Assembly: GCA_028702315.1 (NCBI GenBank)
Contig: JAQVPA010000006.1
Span: 1 to 44,619 of the forward strand
Origin: Candidatus Margulisiibacteriota bacterium
Lineage (GTDB): Bacteria > Margulisbacteria > WOR-1 > O2-12-FULL-45-9 > XYB2-FULL-48-7
DNA: 44,619 nucleotides
Direction of reading: 5' to 3'
This document shows, one piece after another, positions 16,458 to 24,642 of this stretch. A program made the translations under genes and the position numbers. The first letter of the stretch is position 1; each line of letters begins with the position of its first letter. The notes beneath the pieces are model-generated. The model saw only the letters and a list, made by a program, of their open reading frames with translations. It searched no databases and was not told where the DNA came from.

Positions 16458-17531
16458 CTAAACTATGGTCATGCTTTCAATTTCGTCCATCAGCGCTTCG
16501 ACCATTTCCGCTTCAGGAACCTTGCGGACAACCTGGCCTTCGCGGAAGATCAAGCCAACGCCATTGCCGCCGGCCAGGCCGACATCGGCATCGGCCGCTT
16601 CGCCGGGCCCGTTGACCTCACAGCCCATTATAGCAACATTAAGCGGCTGCTTGATACTCCTCGTCCTTTCTTCGATCTCCTGGGCGATCTTAACAACATC
16701 GATATCGGTCCGGCCGCAAGTCGGGCAGGAAATAATACTGACCCCATGATAGGTTAGCTCCATTGACTTTAATATTTCATACCCTACCCTGACCTCTTCC
16801 ACCGGGTCCCCCGTCAGGGAAACACGGATCGTATCCCCTATCCCCATCGCCAATATCGCCCCAATTCCCGCCGATGACCTAACTATACCTACCCTGGGGA
16901 TACCGGCTTCGGTCACGCCAACATGAAGCGGATAACCGGTTTTCTTAGAGATCAACTCGTAAGCTTTAATTGTCAAAGGAACGGATGTTGCTTTAATGGA
17001 TATGGCAATATCGTGAAAATCCAAAGCCTCCAACATCTCCACATTCTTTAAAGCGCTCTTGACCAGCCCTTCCGCTGTTACATGCCCCTGATAACGCTTC
17101 CGGATCTCTTTTTCCAGTGAGCCGGAATTCACCCCAACCCGGATCGGTATTTTGTGCGCTTTAGCAGCGTCAACTACCGCCTTAATCTTGCCGCTGTCTC
17201 CGATGTTCCCGGGATTGATCCGTAATTTATCGACGCCCCCTTCAGCCGCGATGATCGCGTATTCGTGGTTAAAGTGGATGTCGGCAACGAGCGGGATATT
17301 GATCCGCTGTTTAATCTGCTTCAAGGCGAGCGCCGATTCCTTGTCCGGAACAGCACAACGTACAACCTGGCAGCCAGCCGTTTCCAGCTCGTGGATCTGC
17401 TTGACCGTCGCCTCGACATCCGAGGTCTTGGTCTTGGTCATAGATTGGACGGCGATGGGGTTGCCACCGCCGATCTCAATCTTGCCAATCTTTATCTTCT
17501 TGGTATTATTTCGATTCGTCTGCGTAGGCAC
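16458..17531 (-). CDS. ispG: 4-hydroxy-3-methylbut-2-enyl diphosphate synthase
   Basis: IspG is the iron-sulfur enzyme of the penultimate MEP-pathway step. The 357-residue protein has the N-terminal TIM-barrel start IGGGNPIAVQSMT, DKLRINPGNIG, and the C-terminal cluster cysteines in SCPTCGRTDIDV and IMGCEVNGPGEA. The start is GTG 17531, which gives the normal family N-terminus and overlaps the upstream membrane-protein gene by 26 nt. With dxs and ispD also in the window, the MEP route is well supported. Its place in a purine operon is common genome packing rather than a functional link. Confidence 0.96.
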   Translation of the reverse strand: MPTQTNRNNTKKIKIGKIEIGGGNPIAVQSMTKTKTSDVEATVKQIHELETAGCQVVRCAVPDKESALALKQIKQRINIPLVADIHFNHEYAIIAAEGGVDKLRINPGNIGDSGKIKAVVDAAKAHKIPIRVGVNSGSLEKEIRKRYQGHVTAEGLVKSALKNVEMLEALDFHDIAISIKATSVPLTIKAYELISKKTGYPLHVGVTEAGIPRVGIVRSSAGIGAILAMGIGDTIRVSLTGDPVEEVRVGYEILKSMELTYHGVSIISCPTCGRTDIDVVKIAQEIEERTRSIKQPLNVAIMGCEVNGPGEAADADVGLAGGNGVGLIFREGQVVRKVPEAEMVEALMDEIESMTIV

Positions 17532-18045
17532 AGGCGACCGCCCCCCATCCCAGCGGGAAGGTCAGGAAAATACCCACCCAGAAAATATACGAACCGAGGT
17601 GAGCGACCACGCTGGCTAAGATCAAAAACAAAAGATGCATCCAGAGGTTGTTTTTCCTGACCACCTCTTTGCTGGCGCGCATGCCGGCGCCGATGCCAAG
17701 TTTTTTGTCAAAAATAAAGAGCAATGAATACATCCACCAACTGGCCCAGCAGAGCCCAGGTACGATCAACAGCAGTAAGCCAACCGCAACTAGAATGACG
17801 ATCCAAATATTGCCAAAGAACAAGGCAAAGAACCGATTGACCGGCGCAAAAATATCGTTCAAGGCAATCGCTTCACCTCTTTTGGCTTTGACAAAAAGCA
17901 TTTGCAAGCCGATCATCAAAGGAATGAACAAAAGCCCCAGGGTTAATGCCCCCAAGATAATAACAACCAATGTGGCTAGAAAAATGGTAAAAAAGTTCTT
18001 GATGTAAATATTCCAGGCGTCCGTAAAAGCTTTAACAATATCCAT
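17506..18045 (-). CDS. Uncharacterised multi-pass membrane protein
   Basis: This 179-residue protein has three or four hydrophobic segments (about 17-50, 70-110, 130-170) joined by short charged loops (FVKAKRGEAIALNDIF, KKLGIGAGMRASKEVVRK). The pattern resembles small DUF975/YciC-type membrane proteins, but I do not assign a family. It lies between purC and ispG, with purC ending about 10 bases upstream and ispG starting inside its 3' end, so it is in the same operon. A GGAGG site precedes the ATG. Confidence 0.75.
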   Translation of the reverse strand: MDIVKAFTDAWNIYIKNFFTIFLATLVVIILGALTLGLLFIPLMIGLQMLFVKAKRGEAIALNDIFAPVNRFFALFFGNIWIVILVAVGLLLLIVPGLCWASWWMYSLLFIFDKKLGIGAGMRASKEVVRKNNLWMHLLFLILASVVAHLGSYIFWVGIFLTFPLGWGAVACAYADESK

Positions 18046-18055
18046 AATAGCCTCC

Positions 18056-18949
18056 TTAAAGGTTTCCCTTTCCGGTTATTTTCCTGTACGCCTCCAGATA
18101 CTTTTCTCTCGTCTTTTGCACCACCTCCTCGGGGAGTTTTGGGGCTGGTGGTTCTTTGTCCCACTTGATCGATTCAAGATAATCACGAACAAATTGCTTA
18201 TCGTAACTCGGCTGGGATTGCCCGATCTTATAAAGTTCCTTTGGCCAGAAGCGCGAAGAATCGGGTGTCAGCATCTCATCTATAATGATGATCTCCCCGT
18301 CGTGAAAACCGAATTCAAACTTGGTGTCGGCTATAATGATCCCTTTTTTATCGGCGTGGTCGGCACAAGCCCGGTAAAGAGCGATCGTCTTATCTTTTAA
18401 AGTATTAGCGGTCTCTTTGCCAACCTGGTCAATAACCTGGTCAAAGGTGATGTTCAGGTCGTGGCCTTGTTCCGCTTTGGTCGTCGGTGTAAAGATCGGT
18501 TCGGGCAGCCTTGACGATTCCTTTAATCCCGCCGGTAGTTTGATCCCGCAGATGGATTGGCTCTTTTGGTAATCCTTCTATCCGGAACCGGAGAGATAGC
18601 CGCGGACGACGCATTCGATCGGGATCAATTCGGCTTTTTTGCCGATGACCGAACGCTTAGCCAGCTTGTCTTGGAAAAGTTGAAGCGCCGCCGGATACTT
18701 GCTGGCGTCGGATTCGATGATATGGTTCTTGATGATATTCTTGGTGAAATCGAACCAGAAGAGCGAGATTTGGGTCAAGATCGCCCCTTTGTCGGGAATG
18801 CCATTGGGCATGACGGAGTCGAAAGCGGAAATGCGGTCGGATGCGACTAGGAGAAGAGAATCGCCGAGGTCAAAAACATTGCGAACTTTCCCTTTTTTAA
18901 AAAGCTTTATCCCGGGCAGTTCGATGTCGAGTAAAACTTGTCCCATCAC
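18056..18949 (-). pseudogene. purC: SAICAR synthase gene with one in-frame TAG
   Basis: PurC joins aspartate to CAIR in purine synthesis. Reading the minus strand from GTG 18949 or ATG 18946 gives GKVRNVFDLGDSLLLVASDR and SAFDSVMPNGIP, then CVVRGYLSGSG and TAG at 18580-18578. The same frame continues without any other stop through [30 protein letters not shown] and [10 protein letters not shown] to ITGKGNL at 18056. In the family the motif is GYLSGSGWK, so the TAG stands where TGG (Trp) is expected, a one-base change. The ORF track shows only two fragments. TAG is a normal stop elsewhere in the window, so recoding is unlikely. It is a recent nonsense mutation, a strain polymorphism or a sequencing/assembly error. 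Confidence 0.9.
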
Positions 18950-18953
18950 GAGG

Positions 18954-18981
18954 ATTATATCACTATTTTAAGGAATGTAAA
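18954..18981 (-). promoter_or_regulatory. Promoter for the purC-led operon
   Basis: On the minus strand TTTACA, a 16-nt spacer and a perfect TATAAT (18959-18954). The -10 box ends 7 nt before ATG 18946, which predicts a leaderless message; no Shine-Dalgarno site is seen. Confidence 0.75.
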
Positions 18982-18991
18982 ACAAGGATAA

Positions 18992-19714
18992 TTAACGGCC
19001 GGGCCGGAACATCAGCCAAAGGAATTTGGGGAGAGCCAGCTGTCTTTTCCATCTCTGCGGTTCGGTCAGAAGGCGGTAAAGCCATTCAATATACAACGCC
19101 CTGACCCACTTTGGCGCGCGCTTCTTGCGTTCGGAAATAACGTCCAAACTGCCACCGATCACCATGCTAACCGGCACATTCAGCTCCTTCAGGTGACGAT
19201 TAAGCCAGCGTTCCTGTCTCCCTGCCCCCAGCCCGACAAAGAGGATGTCTGGCTTGTCTTCTTTGATCTGTTTGATGACCTTCGAATCGTCACTAAAGTA
19301 ACCATCATGCGTTCCAGCGACGCAAACGCCGGTTATGTTATTGATCAGCTTATCGGCTGCTTCTTCGGCAACTCCAGGTGCGCCACCTAAGAGAAATATT
19401 CTGCGCCCTTTCTTAATTAACTCGACCATCAGGTCTATCCCGCTGACTCGTTCCTGCAGCGGGCGTCCCAGTATCCTGGAAACCACGACCATGCTGATGC
19501 CATCGGGGACTCGCAAGTCCGCATTATTAAGGATTTCCCGCAGTTCTGTATCCTTTTGGGCGGTAACGATAATCTCGGGGTTGGGAGTAACAACAAGGCG
19601 CGGCCCCCCGGCGGCAATAAAGACCTCTACCTGCTCAACCGCCTCTTTGAGGGTGACGTTATCGACTTTTATTCCGGCAAAGTCTATTGTCTTCGGCATC
19701 TGCCCTTTCGTCAT
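18992..19714 (-). CDS. WecG/TagA/CpsF family glycosyltransferase
   Basis: This GT26 family transfers N-acetylmannosamine or a related sugar onto the lipid-linked first sugar, directly after a WecA/TagO enzyme. The 240-residue protein has the family landmarks: VTPNPEIIV, LRVPDGISMV, FLLGGAPGVAEEAA, FVGLGAGRQERW and the C-terminal VIGGSLDVISERKKRAPKW and EPQRWKRQ. The acceptor is probably the product of the MraY/WecA-like enzyme at 10887. A TATACT box (19730-19725) lies 10 nt before its ATG. The gene diverges from pgm; the precise sugar is unknown. Confidence 0.93.
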   Translation of the reverse strand: MTKGQMPKTIDFAGIKVDNVTLKEAVEQVEVFIAAGGPRLVVTPNPEIIVTAQKDTELREILNNADLRVPDGISMVVVSRILGRPLQERVSGIDLMVELIKKGRRIFLLGGAPGVAEEAADKLINNITGVCVAGTHDGYFSDDSKVIKQIKEDKPDILFVGLGAGRQERWLNRHLKELNVPVSMVIGGSLDVISERKKRAPKWVRALYIEWLYRLLTEPQRWKRQLALPKFLWLMFRPGR

Positions 19715-19724
19715 AACGTTAAAT

Positions 19725-19730
19725 AGTATA
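19725..19730 (-). promoter_or_regulatory. Candidate -10 box for wecG/tagA-like gene
   Basis: TATACT on the minus strand, ending 10 nt before the ATG at 19714; no good -35 was found. On the plus strand an overlapping TACAAT (19729-19734) could be the -10 box for the pgm transcript, with only a weak -35. Confidence 0.4.
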
Positions 19731-19742
19731 CAATATTATTCC

Positions 19743-19852
19743 CTGAAATTGAGTGAAATTTTTCAGAAAGGGCAACGAAAGAGTAACGGAGACTCACCCG
19801 CCTCCGGCGGGTAAAATGAAGCCCTGGCAATAGAACTGCCGGGGTTATTTTT
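19743..19852 (+). promoter_or_regulatory. Structured leader of pgm-pgi with an alternative terminator (candidate riboswitch or attenuator)
   Basis: The leader can form a hairpin with arms CTGAAA/TTTCAG (19743-19766), then a closed multi-stem unit: AGGGC (19769-19773) with GCCCT (19821-19825), enclosing GAGT/ACTC (19781-19795) and ACCCGCC/GGCGGGT (19796-19812). The closing GCCCT overlaps the 5' arm of a terminator hairpin (CCCTGGCA 19822-19829 with TGCCGGGG 19837-19844) followed by TTATTTTTT. The two folds are mutually exclusive. No plus-strand gene lies upstream, so the terminator has no gene to end except its own leader. I cannot match it to a known riboswitch class. Confidence 0.6.
19822..19852 (+). 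terminator. Intrinsic terminator within the pgm leader
   Basis: An 8-bp stem CCCTGGCA/TGCCGGGG (one G-U pair) with a 7-nt loop, followed by TTATTTTTT. It ends about 16 nt before the pgm ATG and just ahead of the AGGGAGGAAG ribosome site. Confidence 0.75.
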
Positions 19853-19867
19853 TAGGGAGGAAGAAAA

Positions 19868-21544
19868 ATGGGGAAAGTTGTTAATAAACTAGCAGGTCAG
19901 CGGGTTCCAAAATCCATGTTGATAAATGTCCGTCATTTAATAAGCACTTTTTATAATTTTACCGGAAAATTAAAGAATGTTGCTTTTGGCACTTCTGGAC
20001 ACCGCGGCACCTCCCTGGACGGCTCTTTTAACCGACAGCACATCGAAGCGATCACGCAAGCCATTTGCGAATACCGAACCGCGAACAGTATCACCGGCCC
20101 GCTCTATCTTGGTTTTGATACCCATGGTTTATCCACGCCAGCCTTTAAAGTCGCGCTAAAAGTTTTGCATGCCAACGGGGTAAAGGTCATCGTCAACAGA
20201 TTCAATGAATATACTCCTACCCCGGTTATTTCCCGCATGATCATCAGGCACAATCAAATGAATGGCACGGAGAAGGCTGACGGCATCGTAATTACTCCTT
20301 CTCATAACGGCCCGGGCGATGGCGGGTTTAAATATAATCCTCCTCATGGCGGCCCAGCCGATGTTGACGCAACCGGCTGGATCGAAAAACGCGCGAACGA
20401 GATCATGACCGAAAATAATAAGGTCGTCAAATTAAGCAATTATTATTGGGCACGATACGGAGCGCAGCTGACTAAAAAGACCGTGGCCAAGGATTTTGTG
20501 GCCCCATTCGTCGAAGACCTGGGGAAAGTCATTGATTTCACAGCCATTCGAGAGGCCAAGTTAAAGATCGGCGTCGATCCAATGGGTGGAGCCGGCGTTC
20601 ATTATTGGCGGAAGATCGCCAAACGTTATGGTATCAGGATCGATGTAGTGAACAAAAAAGTTGACCCGCAATTCGGATTTATGACACTTGATCATGACGG
20701 CAAGATCAGGATGGATTGCTCCTCAAAATACGCGATGGCCGGCCTGATCGGCTTAAAAGATCAATTTGATATAGCCTTTGGTAATGATCCTGATTATGAC
20801 CGGCATGGGATCGTCACGCCGGAGGGCTTAATGAATCCCAATCATTTCCTGGCCGTGGCCATCTGGTATCTTCTGCAAAACAGGCCTGAATGGGCGGCAA
20901 ATCTGAAGATCGGCAAGACCCTGGTCAGCAGCAGTATGATCGATAAAGTAGTAGCGGATCTCGGCCATGAACTTTACGAAGTCCCTGTCGGCTTCAAATG
21001 GTTCGTCGATGGCCTGGCCATGGGTTGGCTGGCTTTTGGCGGCGAAGAAAGCGCTGGCGCAACATTCTTGTGCATGGACGGGTCAACGTGGACAACCGAT
21101 AAGGATGGCTTCGCCCTGGCGCTCCTGGCCGCAGAAATCAGGGCAAAGACAGGCTTAAGCCCTCAACATATTTACGATAACATTCTTGTGCCAAAATATG
21201 GTAATTTCTATTATGATCGTAATGACGTTGAACTGACGGAAACAAGCGCGCCGTTATTCCGGAAAAGTGCCAAAGAACTTGCCACCCGGCTTAAGATCGG
21301 AGATAAAATCGCCGGCCGGAAGATCGTTAAGGTCATCATAACCGCTCCAGGCAACAACGCTCCAATGGGCGGAGCCAAGGTCTTTTTTGACGACGGTTCC
21401 TGGTTTGCCGTGCGGGCTTCGGGCACGGAACTGAAGGGCAAAATATACATTGAAACCTTCGGCGCAGAATCTTTGACAACGGAATTAAAAGCGCTCTGGG
21501 AAAACATTAATAATGAAGTTGAACCAATAATGTTGGCGGCTTAA
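19868..21544 (+). CDS. pgm: Phosphoglucomutase (alpha-D-glucose phosphate specific)
   Basis: Pgm interconverts glucose-1-phosphate and glucose-6-phosphate. The 558-residue protein has the four domains of the phosphohexomutase superfamily: AFGTSGHRGT near the start, the phosphoserine loop TPSHNGPGDGGFKYNPPHGG, the metal loop GNDPDYDRHG, the sugar-binding GGEESAGATF and the phosphate-binding RASGTELKGK. Length and the extended serine loop match the E. coli-type Pgm. A strong AGGGAGGAAG site precedes the ATG. It is followed by pgi, giving a short operon at the entry to UDP-glucose and polymer precursors, and its leader appears to carry an attenuator. Confidence 0.95.
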   Translation: MGKVVNKLAGQRVPKSMLINVRHLISTFYNFTGKLKNVAFGTSGHRGTSLDGSFNRQHIEAITQAICEYRTANSITGPLYLGFDTHGLSTPAFKVALKVLHANGVKVIVNRFNEYTPTPVISRMIIRHNQMNGTEKADGIVITPSHNGPGDGGFKYNPPHGGPADVDATGWIEKRANEIMTENNKVVKLSNYYWARYGAQLTKKTVAKDFVAPFVEDLGKVIDFTAIREAKLKIGVDPMGGAGVHYWRKIAKRYGIRIDVVNKKVDPQFGFMTLDHDGKIRMDCSSKYAMAGLIGLKDQFDIAFGNDPDYDRHGIVTPEGLMNPNHFLAVAIWYLLQNRPEWAANLKIGKTLVSSSMIDKVVADLGHELYEVPVGFKWFVDGLAMGWLAFGGEESAGATFLCMDGSTWTTDKDGFALALLAAEIRAKTGLSPQHIYDNILVPKYGNFYYDRNDVELTETSAPLFRKSAKELATRLKIGDKIAGRKIVKVIITAPGNNAPMGGAKVFFDDGSWFAVRASGTELKGKIYIETFGAESLTTELKALWENINNEVEPIMLAA

Positions 21545-21570
21545 GACCTAAGAATGGGAGGAAAAAGGAA

Positions 21571-23244
21571 ATGACTATTAGAAAAGTACTGCCTTTAATG
21601 AATCAATCCCGAGTTTTCGAACAATTATTGTTACAGGCTGGGATCATGAAGAAAACTCATTTGAAACAATTATGGGATGCCAATCCTCAGGCAAGAGCCG
21701 ACATGATAATCAAAACTGACAAATTTTCTTTGGATTACGGATTTCAGCGGGTGACCTCCTTAATAATGGATGCCTTATATCAATTAGCGCGGGAAATGGA
21801 GCTCGAGCAGCATATTGCGGCCAGGTTTAACGGCGAAAAGATCAACGTGACCGAAGGCCGGGCAGTCGGCCATCACGCCCTGCGCGCGCCCCTGAATGAG
21901 CCCTTCATGGTTGATGGCGTCGACCAGATGCCTTTGGTCTACGGAGTCCTGGAGCAATTGGAACGTTTCTCTAACGCGATCATTTCCGGACAATGGCGGG
22001 GCGTGACCGGGAAAAAGATCACCAAGATCGTTGGCGTCGGCATTGGCGGTTCCAAATACGGGCCGGAAGATGTTTACCTATCCCTTTCCGATCGCGCTAA
22101 ATATGGAGTGACCGCCGCTTTTGTCTCTAACGTCGATCCTGAGCATTTGACAAGAGTCTTTGCGGATTGTGATCCAGAAACAACGCTTTTTGTGATCGAA
22201 TCAAAAACATTCACTACCGCGGAAACCGTTGAAGCCAACGCCCAGTCAGCCCGGCGCTTGATGCTGGAAAAACTGGCCGGCAAGGCCTCCCCCGAAGAGA
22301 TCATAAAGAAGCATTTTGTTGCGGTCTCCACAGCCGAAAAACTAGTAAAGGATTTTGGTATCGACCCGGCGAACATGTTTGGTTTTTGGGATTGGGTCGG
22401 CGGCCGGTTCAGTGTCTGGTCGGCAATCGGCGGAGCGGTCTTGGGCCCTACCCTTGGTTTTGACACTTTCAAGGAGTTCCTTGCCGGCGGGAGAGCAGCG
22501 GATTTGCATTATCGGGATTCCGATTTTGAACATAATGTCGCTGTCACCATGGCGCTCATCAGAATCTGGAACCGAGTACTTATGGATTATAAGAGCCTGG
22601 CTGTCGTCCCTTACAGCCAACCGCTCAGAGATACAGTTTTTTACTTGACCCAACAGATCGAAGAAAGCCTGGGCAAGGGTGTTGATAAACTTAAGAGGCC
22701 AGTCAATTTTGTCCCCACTTCTATCGTTATGGGCGATTCCGGCTCAGACGCGCAACATTCATTTTTTCAGGCCGAACACCAGATCCCCGAAGCCGGGATC
22801 GTACCGATTGAATTAACCGGGTTTAGATTTCCTAGAAAGGGGGCTGATCTACCAATCGTCGGCCGAGATCTAACTCAACATCAGCGGTTGCTGGCAAACC
22901 TTTTCGCCCAAAGACGGGCACTGGCCTTCGGCGAAACCAACGAAAAGGAACCGCACCGGAATTTCTCCGGCAACCGGCCAACCAGCCTGTTGATGTTTGA
23001 TCGGCTCTCTCCATTTACCGTCGGCTTATATCTGGCAACGTATGAAAACGTGGTTGACGCCGAAGGCGCGATTGAAGGGATAAATGCCTATGACCAGTAT
23101 GGCGTTGAAAAAGGGAAAAAAGAAGCTACGGCGATCGAAAAAGCGATTGAGCAAGCCAATCGAGTCGGCATCGGCAACGTTGATTTAAGCGGTTTTGATC
23201 TATCAACCCAAAGGCAGATAAGAGAAATATTCCCGAAAGTCTAA
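21571..23244 (+). CDS. pgi: Glucose-6-phosphate isomerase
   Basis: Pgi interconverts glucose-6-phosphate and fructose-6-phosphate. The 557-residue protein contains the SIS-type core with VGVGIGGSKYGPEDVY, FVIESKTFTTAET and the family signature region DWVGGRFSVWSAIGGAVLG, followed by GDSGSDAQHSFFQ. It starts 27 nt after pgm with a GGGAGGAAAAAGGA site, so both are on one transcript that ends at a terminator right after pgi. Confidence 0.95.
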   Translation: MTIRKVLPLMNQSRVFEQLLLQAGIMKKTHLKQLWDANPQARADMIIKTDKFSLDYGFQRVTSLIMDALYQLAREMELEQHIAARFNGEKINVTEGRAVGHHALRAPLNEPFMVDGVDQMPLVYGVLEQLERFSNAIISGQWRGVTGKKITKIVGVGIGGSKYGPEDVYLSLSDRAKYGVTAAFVSNVDPEHLTRVFADCDPETTLFVIESKTFTTAETVEANAQSARRLMLEKLAGKASPEEIIKKHFVAVSTAEKLVKDFGIDPANMFGFWDWVGGRFSVWSAIGGAVLGPTLGFDTFKEFLAGGRAADLHYRDSDFEHNVAVTMALIRIWNRVLMDYKSLAVVPYSQPLRDTVFYLTQQIEESLGKGVDKLKRPVNFVPTSIVMGDSGSDAQHSFFQAEHQIPEAGIVPIELTGFRFPRKGADLPIVGRDLTQHQRLLANLFAQRRALAFGETNEKEPHRNFSGNRPTSLLMFDRLSPFTVGLYLATYENVVDAEGAIEGINAYDQYGVEKGKKEATAIEKAIEQANRVGIGNVDLSGFDLSTQRQIREIFPKV

Positions 23245-23261
23245 CAATCATCTCGTTGAAC

Positions 23262-23296
23262 AAAAAGGGTTTTGGGGAAGCCTAAAGCCCTTTTTT
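23262..23296. terminator. Bidirectional terminator between pgi and the deacetylase gene
   Basis: The arms AAAAAGGG (23262-23269) and CCCTTTTT (23288-23295), extended by TTT/AAA, make a hairpin with a U-run on both strands. It ends pgm-pgi on the plus strand and includes the last codons of the convergent deacetylase gene on the minus strand. Confidence 0.8.
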
Positions 23297-24010
23297 CTTA
23301 CTTAGAAGCGAGTCGAGGGGAATTATTTCAACCTTGTTCGCCTTCAAATAATTGATAAATTTATCCGCCACGCCCTTATTCTCATTCCCGTTCCCATGGA
23401 TTAGGATGACCGAACCGTTCTTGATCGACTCTCCCTTCCCTAGCCACGCATCAGCATCAAGGTTAACGTAACCCATCTTAGCCAGTTCTATCAATCTTTG
23501 TTTTTTATGCCGCAGTCCGGGGAAGCGGAAATACTTGGAAACCGTCAGGTGATGATTACGCATAACATTCACGTTATGCAAAACCTCGTAACGGAAGTTG
23601 ACCTTTGGGTTATTAAGGAAATCGTCACTCACCGGATGGGAATAAGAATGATTGACCCAGGTGATATCCAAATCGAGCTTTTTGATCGCCTCAAGTTCTT
23701 TTTCATGCCGCTCGAGCCAGCGGCCGGAGACGCAAACCGCGATTGGGGCCTTTAATGACGATAGATATTTGAATAACTTTGCTTCATACGGCTTAGAAGA
23801 AGGGCAAAGGTCGGTCGTTATGGCAATCTTGGTTATCGGAGAAGTCACCTTAGTGGCCGGAACTTCTGGCTTGGAACAACCAGTAACCAAAAACAAACAA
23901 CCTGTTAAATAACCTATAACCAAAAACAAACAACAGACAAACGTTCCCTGTTTAAGGTTAGAAGGTTTTCGGTTATTTGATTGTTTCTCGTTTGAGGTTA
24001 TCTGTTTCAC
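23282..24010 (-). CDS. Polysaccharide deacetylase (NodB-like), putative lipoprotein
   Basis: This 242-residue protein resembles carbohydrate esterase family 4 enzymes: [11 protein letters not shown] takes the place of the usual TFDDG motif, NHSYSHPV is the metal-binding H-S/T-x-x-H motif, FRFPG is the catalytic arginine motif, and [10 protein letters not shown] is the late histidine motif. These remove acetyl groups from GlcNAc in peptidoglycan or exopolysaccharide. The N-terminus ends in a lipobox (LVTGC), so it is probably lipid-anchored. The start is GTG 24010, overlapping the folE stop (GTGA). The hydrophobic leader is encoded by an exact 18-bp direct repeat. The first metal aspartate motif is atypical. 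Confidence 0.8.
   Translation of the reverse strand: MKQITSNEKQSNNRKPSNLKQGTFVCCLFLVIGYLTGCLFLVTGCSKPEVPATKVTSPITKIAITTDLCPSSKPYEAKLFKYLSSLKAPIAVCVSGRWLERHEKELEAIKKLDLDITWVNHSYSHPVSDDFLNNPKVNFRYEVLHNVNVMRNHHLTVSKYFRFPGLRHKKQRLIELAKMGYVNLDADAWLGKGESIKNGSVILIHGNGNENKGVADKFINYLKANKVEIIPLDSLLSKKKGL
23884..23934. repeat. 18-bp direct repeat encoding the deacetylase signal region
   Basis: TAACCAAAAACAAACAAC occurs at 23884-23901 and 23917-23934, offset 33 nt, so both copies are in the same frame and encode CLFLV twice ([19 protein letters not shown]). Further related words continue upstream to about 24005. Confidence 0.85.
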
Positions 24011-24564
24011 TTAATGAGCGCTAAAGCTTCGGCCCTGGCCTTGGCATCTCGCCGAAACACGCCGCGGACGGCAGAAGTAACGGCGACTGTGCCTGGCTTC
24101 TTGACCCCGCGCATCGACATACACATGTGTTCGGCTTCGATCACGACCAAAACACCGCGCGGTTTCAACTTATCCATTAAACAGTCGGCTATTTGGCCGG
24201 TCAGCCGTTCCTGTACCTGCGGGCGCTTGGCGTAACCTTCAACTACCCTAATCAGCTTCGATAGCCCAGTTAGCTTCCCCTTAGTCGGGATATAAACTAC
24301 ATGGGCTTTCCCGGCAAAAGGAACAAGGTGATGTTCGCAGATCGAGTAAAAAGGAATATCCTTGACCATCACCATCTCCTCGTGATCGCCCTGTTTAAAG
24401 ATCGTCACCTCTTTGGCGGGATCCATATGCAGGCCAGAGAAGATGTCGGCATACATTTCCGCAACGCGATTCGGTGTTTCTTTTAAGCCGTTTCGGTTGG
24501 GATCCTCGCCAATGGCCTCAAGAATATCTTTAATTGCTTTAGCTATCTTTTTTTGATTTATCAT
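24007..24564 (-). CDS. folE: GTP cyclohydrolase I
   Basis: FolE opens GTP to 7,8-dihydroneopterin triphosphate for folate and deazapurine synthesis. The 185-residue protein has the zinc and active-site motif [18 protein letters not shown], then [23 protein letters not shown] and the cysteine in [11 protein letters not shown]. Length is typical for bacterial FolE. An AAAGGA site lies just before the ATG. It is followed by the deacetylase with a GTGA overlap; upstream, a 78-nt gap to fhs holds a 62-bp palindromic repeat. Confidence 0.97.
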   Translation of the reverse strand: MINQKKIAKAIKDILEAIGEDPNRNGLKETPNRVAEMYADIFSGLHMDPAKEVTIFKQGDHEEMVMVKDIPFYSICEHHLVPFAGKAHVVYIPTKGKLTGLSKLIRVVEGYAKRPQVQERLTGQIADCLMDKLKPRGVLVVIEAEHMCMSMRGVKKPGTVAVTSAVRGVFRRDAKARAEALALIK

Positions 24565-24576
24565 TTTAATCCTTTA

Positions 24577-24638
24577 GAATAGAGTAACGCGATACGGGTA
24601 ACGCGTACATTGAACGCGTTACGCATTACTCTATTCGC
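24577..24638. repeat. 62-bp palindromic repeat, full copy 1
   Basis: Located between fhs and folE. The outer arms are GAATAGAGTAA and TTACTCTATTC; inner parts are GTAACGCGT-like words around a CAATG centre. It aligns without gaps to the copy at 38369 (about 52 of 62 positions equal by eye). Confidence 0.85.
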
Positions 24639-24642
24639 GCCA

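Noticed and set aside
15066-17660. Long plus-strand ORFs opposite purB and ispG
   Set aside because: They are shadows of well-supported minus-strand genes and have no family features or ribosome sites.
18275-18577. A frameshift or missing segment in the middle of purC
   Set aside because: Manual translation shows both ORF-track fragments in the same frame with no other stop; the second fragment looks short only because the next ATG is far downstream.
18056-18949. TAG reassigned to a sense codon (for example Gln or Trp) in this organism
   Set aside because: Other intact genes in the window end at TAG at family-typical lengths (alaS, ispD, purQ, the SDR gene, the phosphohexomutase), so TAG is a working stop.
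19743-19852. A c-di-GMP-I (GEMM) riboswitch in the pgm leader
   Set aside because: AGGGCAA and CCTCCGG look similar, but the conserved GGGACGCAAAGC core and the second-stem receptor are missing.
19822-19852. The pgm-leader hairpin as the end of an upstream transcript
   Set aside because: The neighbour on the left is on the minus strand and no plus-strand ORF lies upstream of it.
24577-24638. CRISPR repeat or array
   Set aside because: Only scattered single copies with palindromic structure; no regularly spaced units or spacers and no cas genes.
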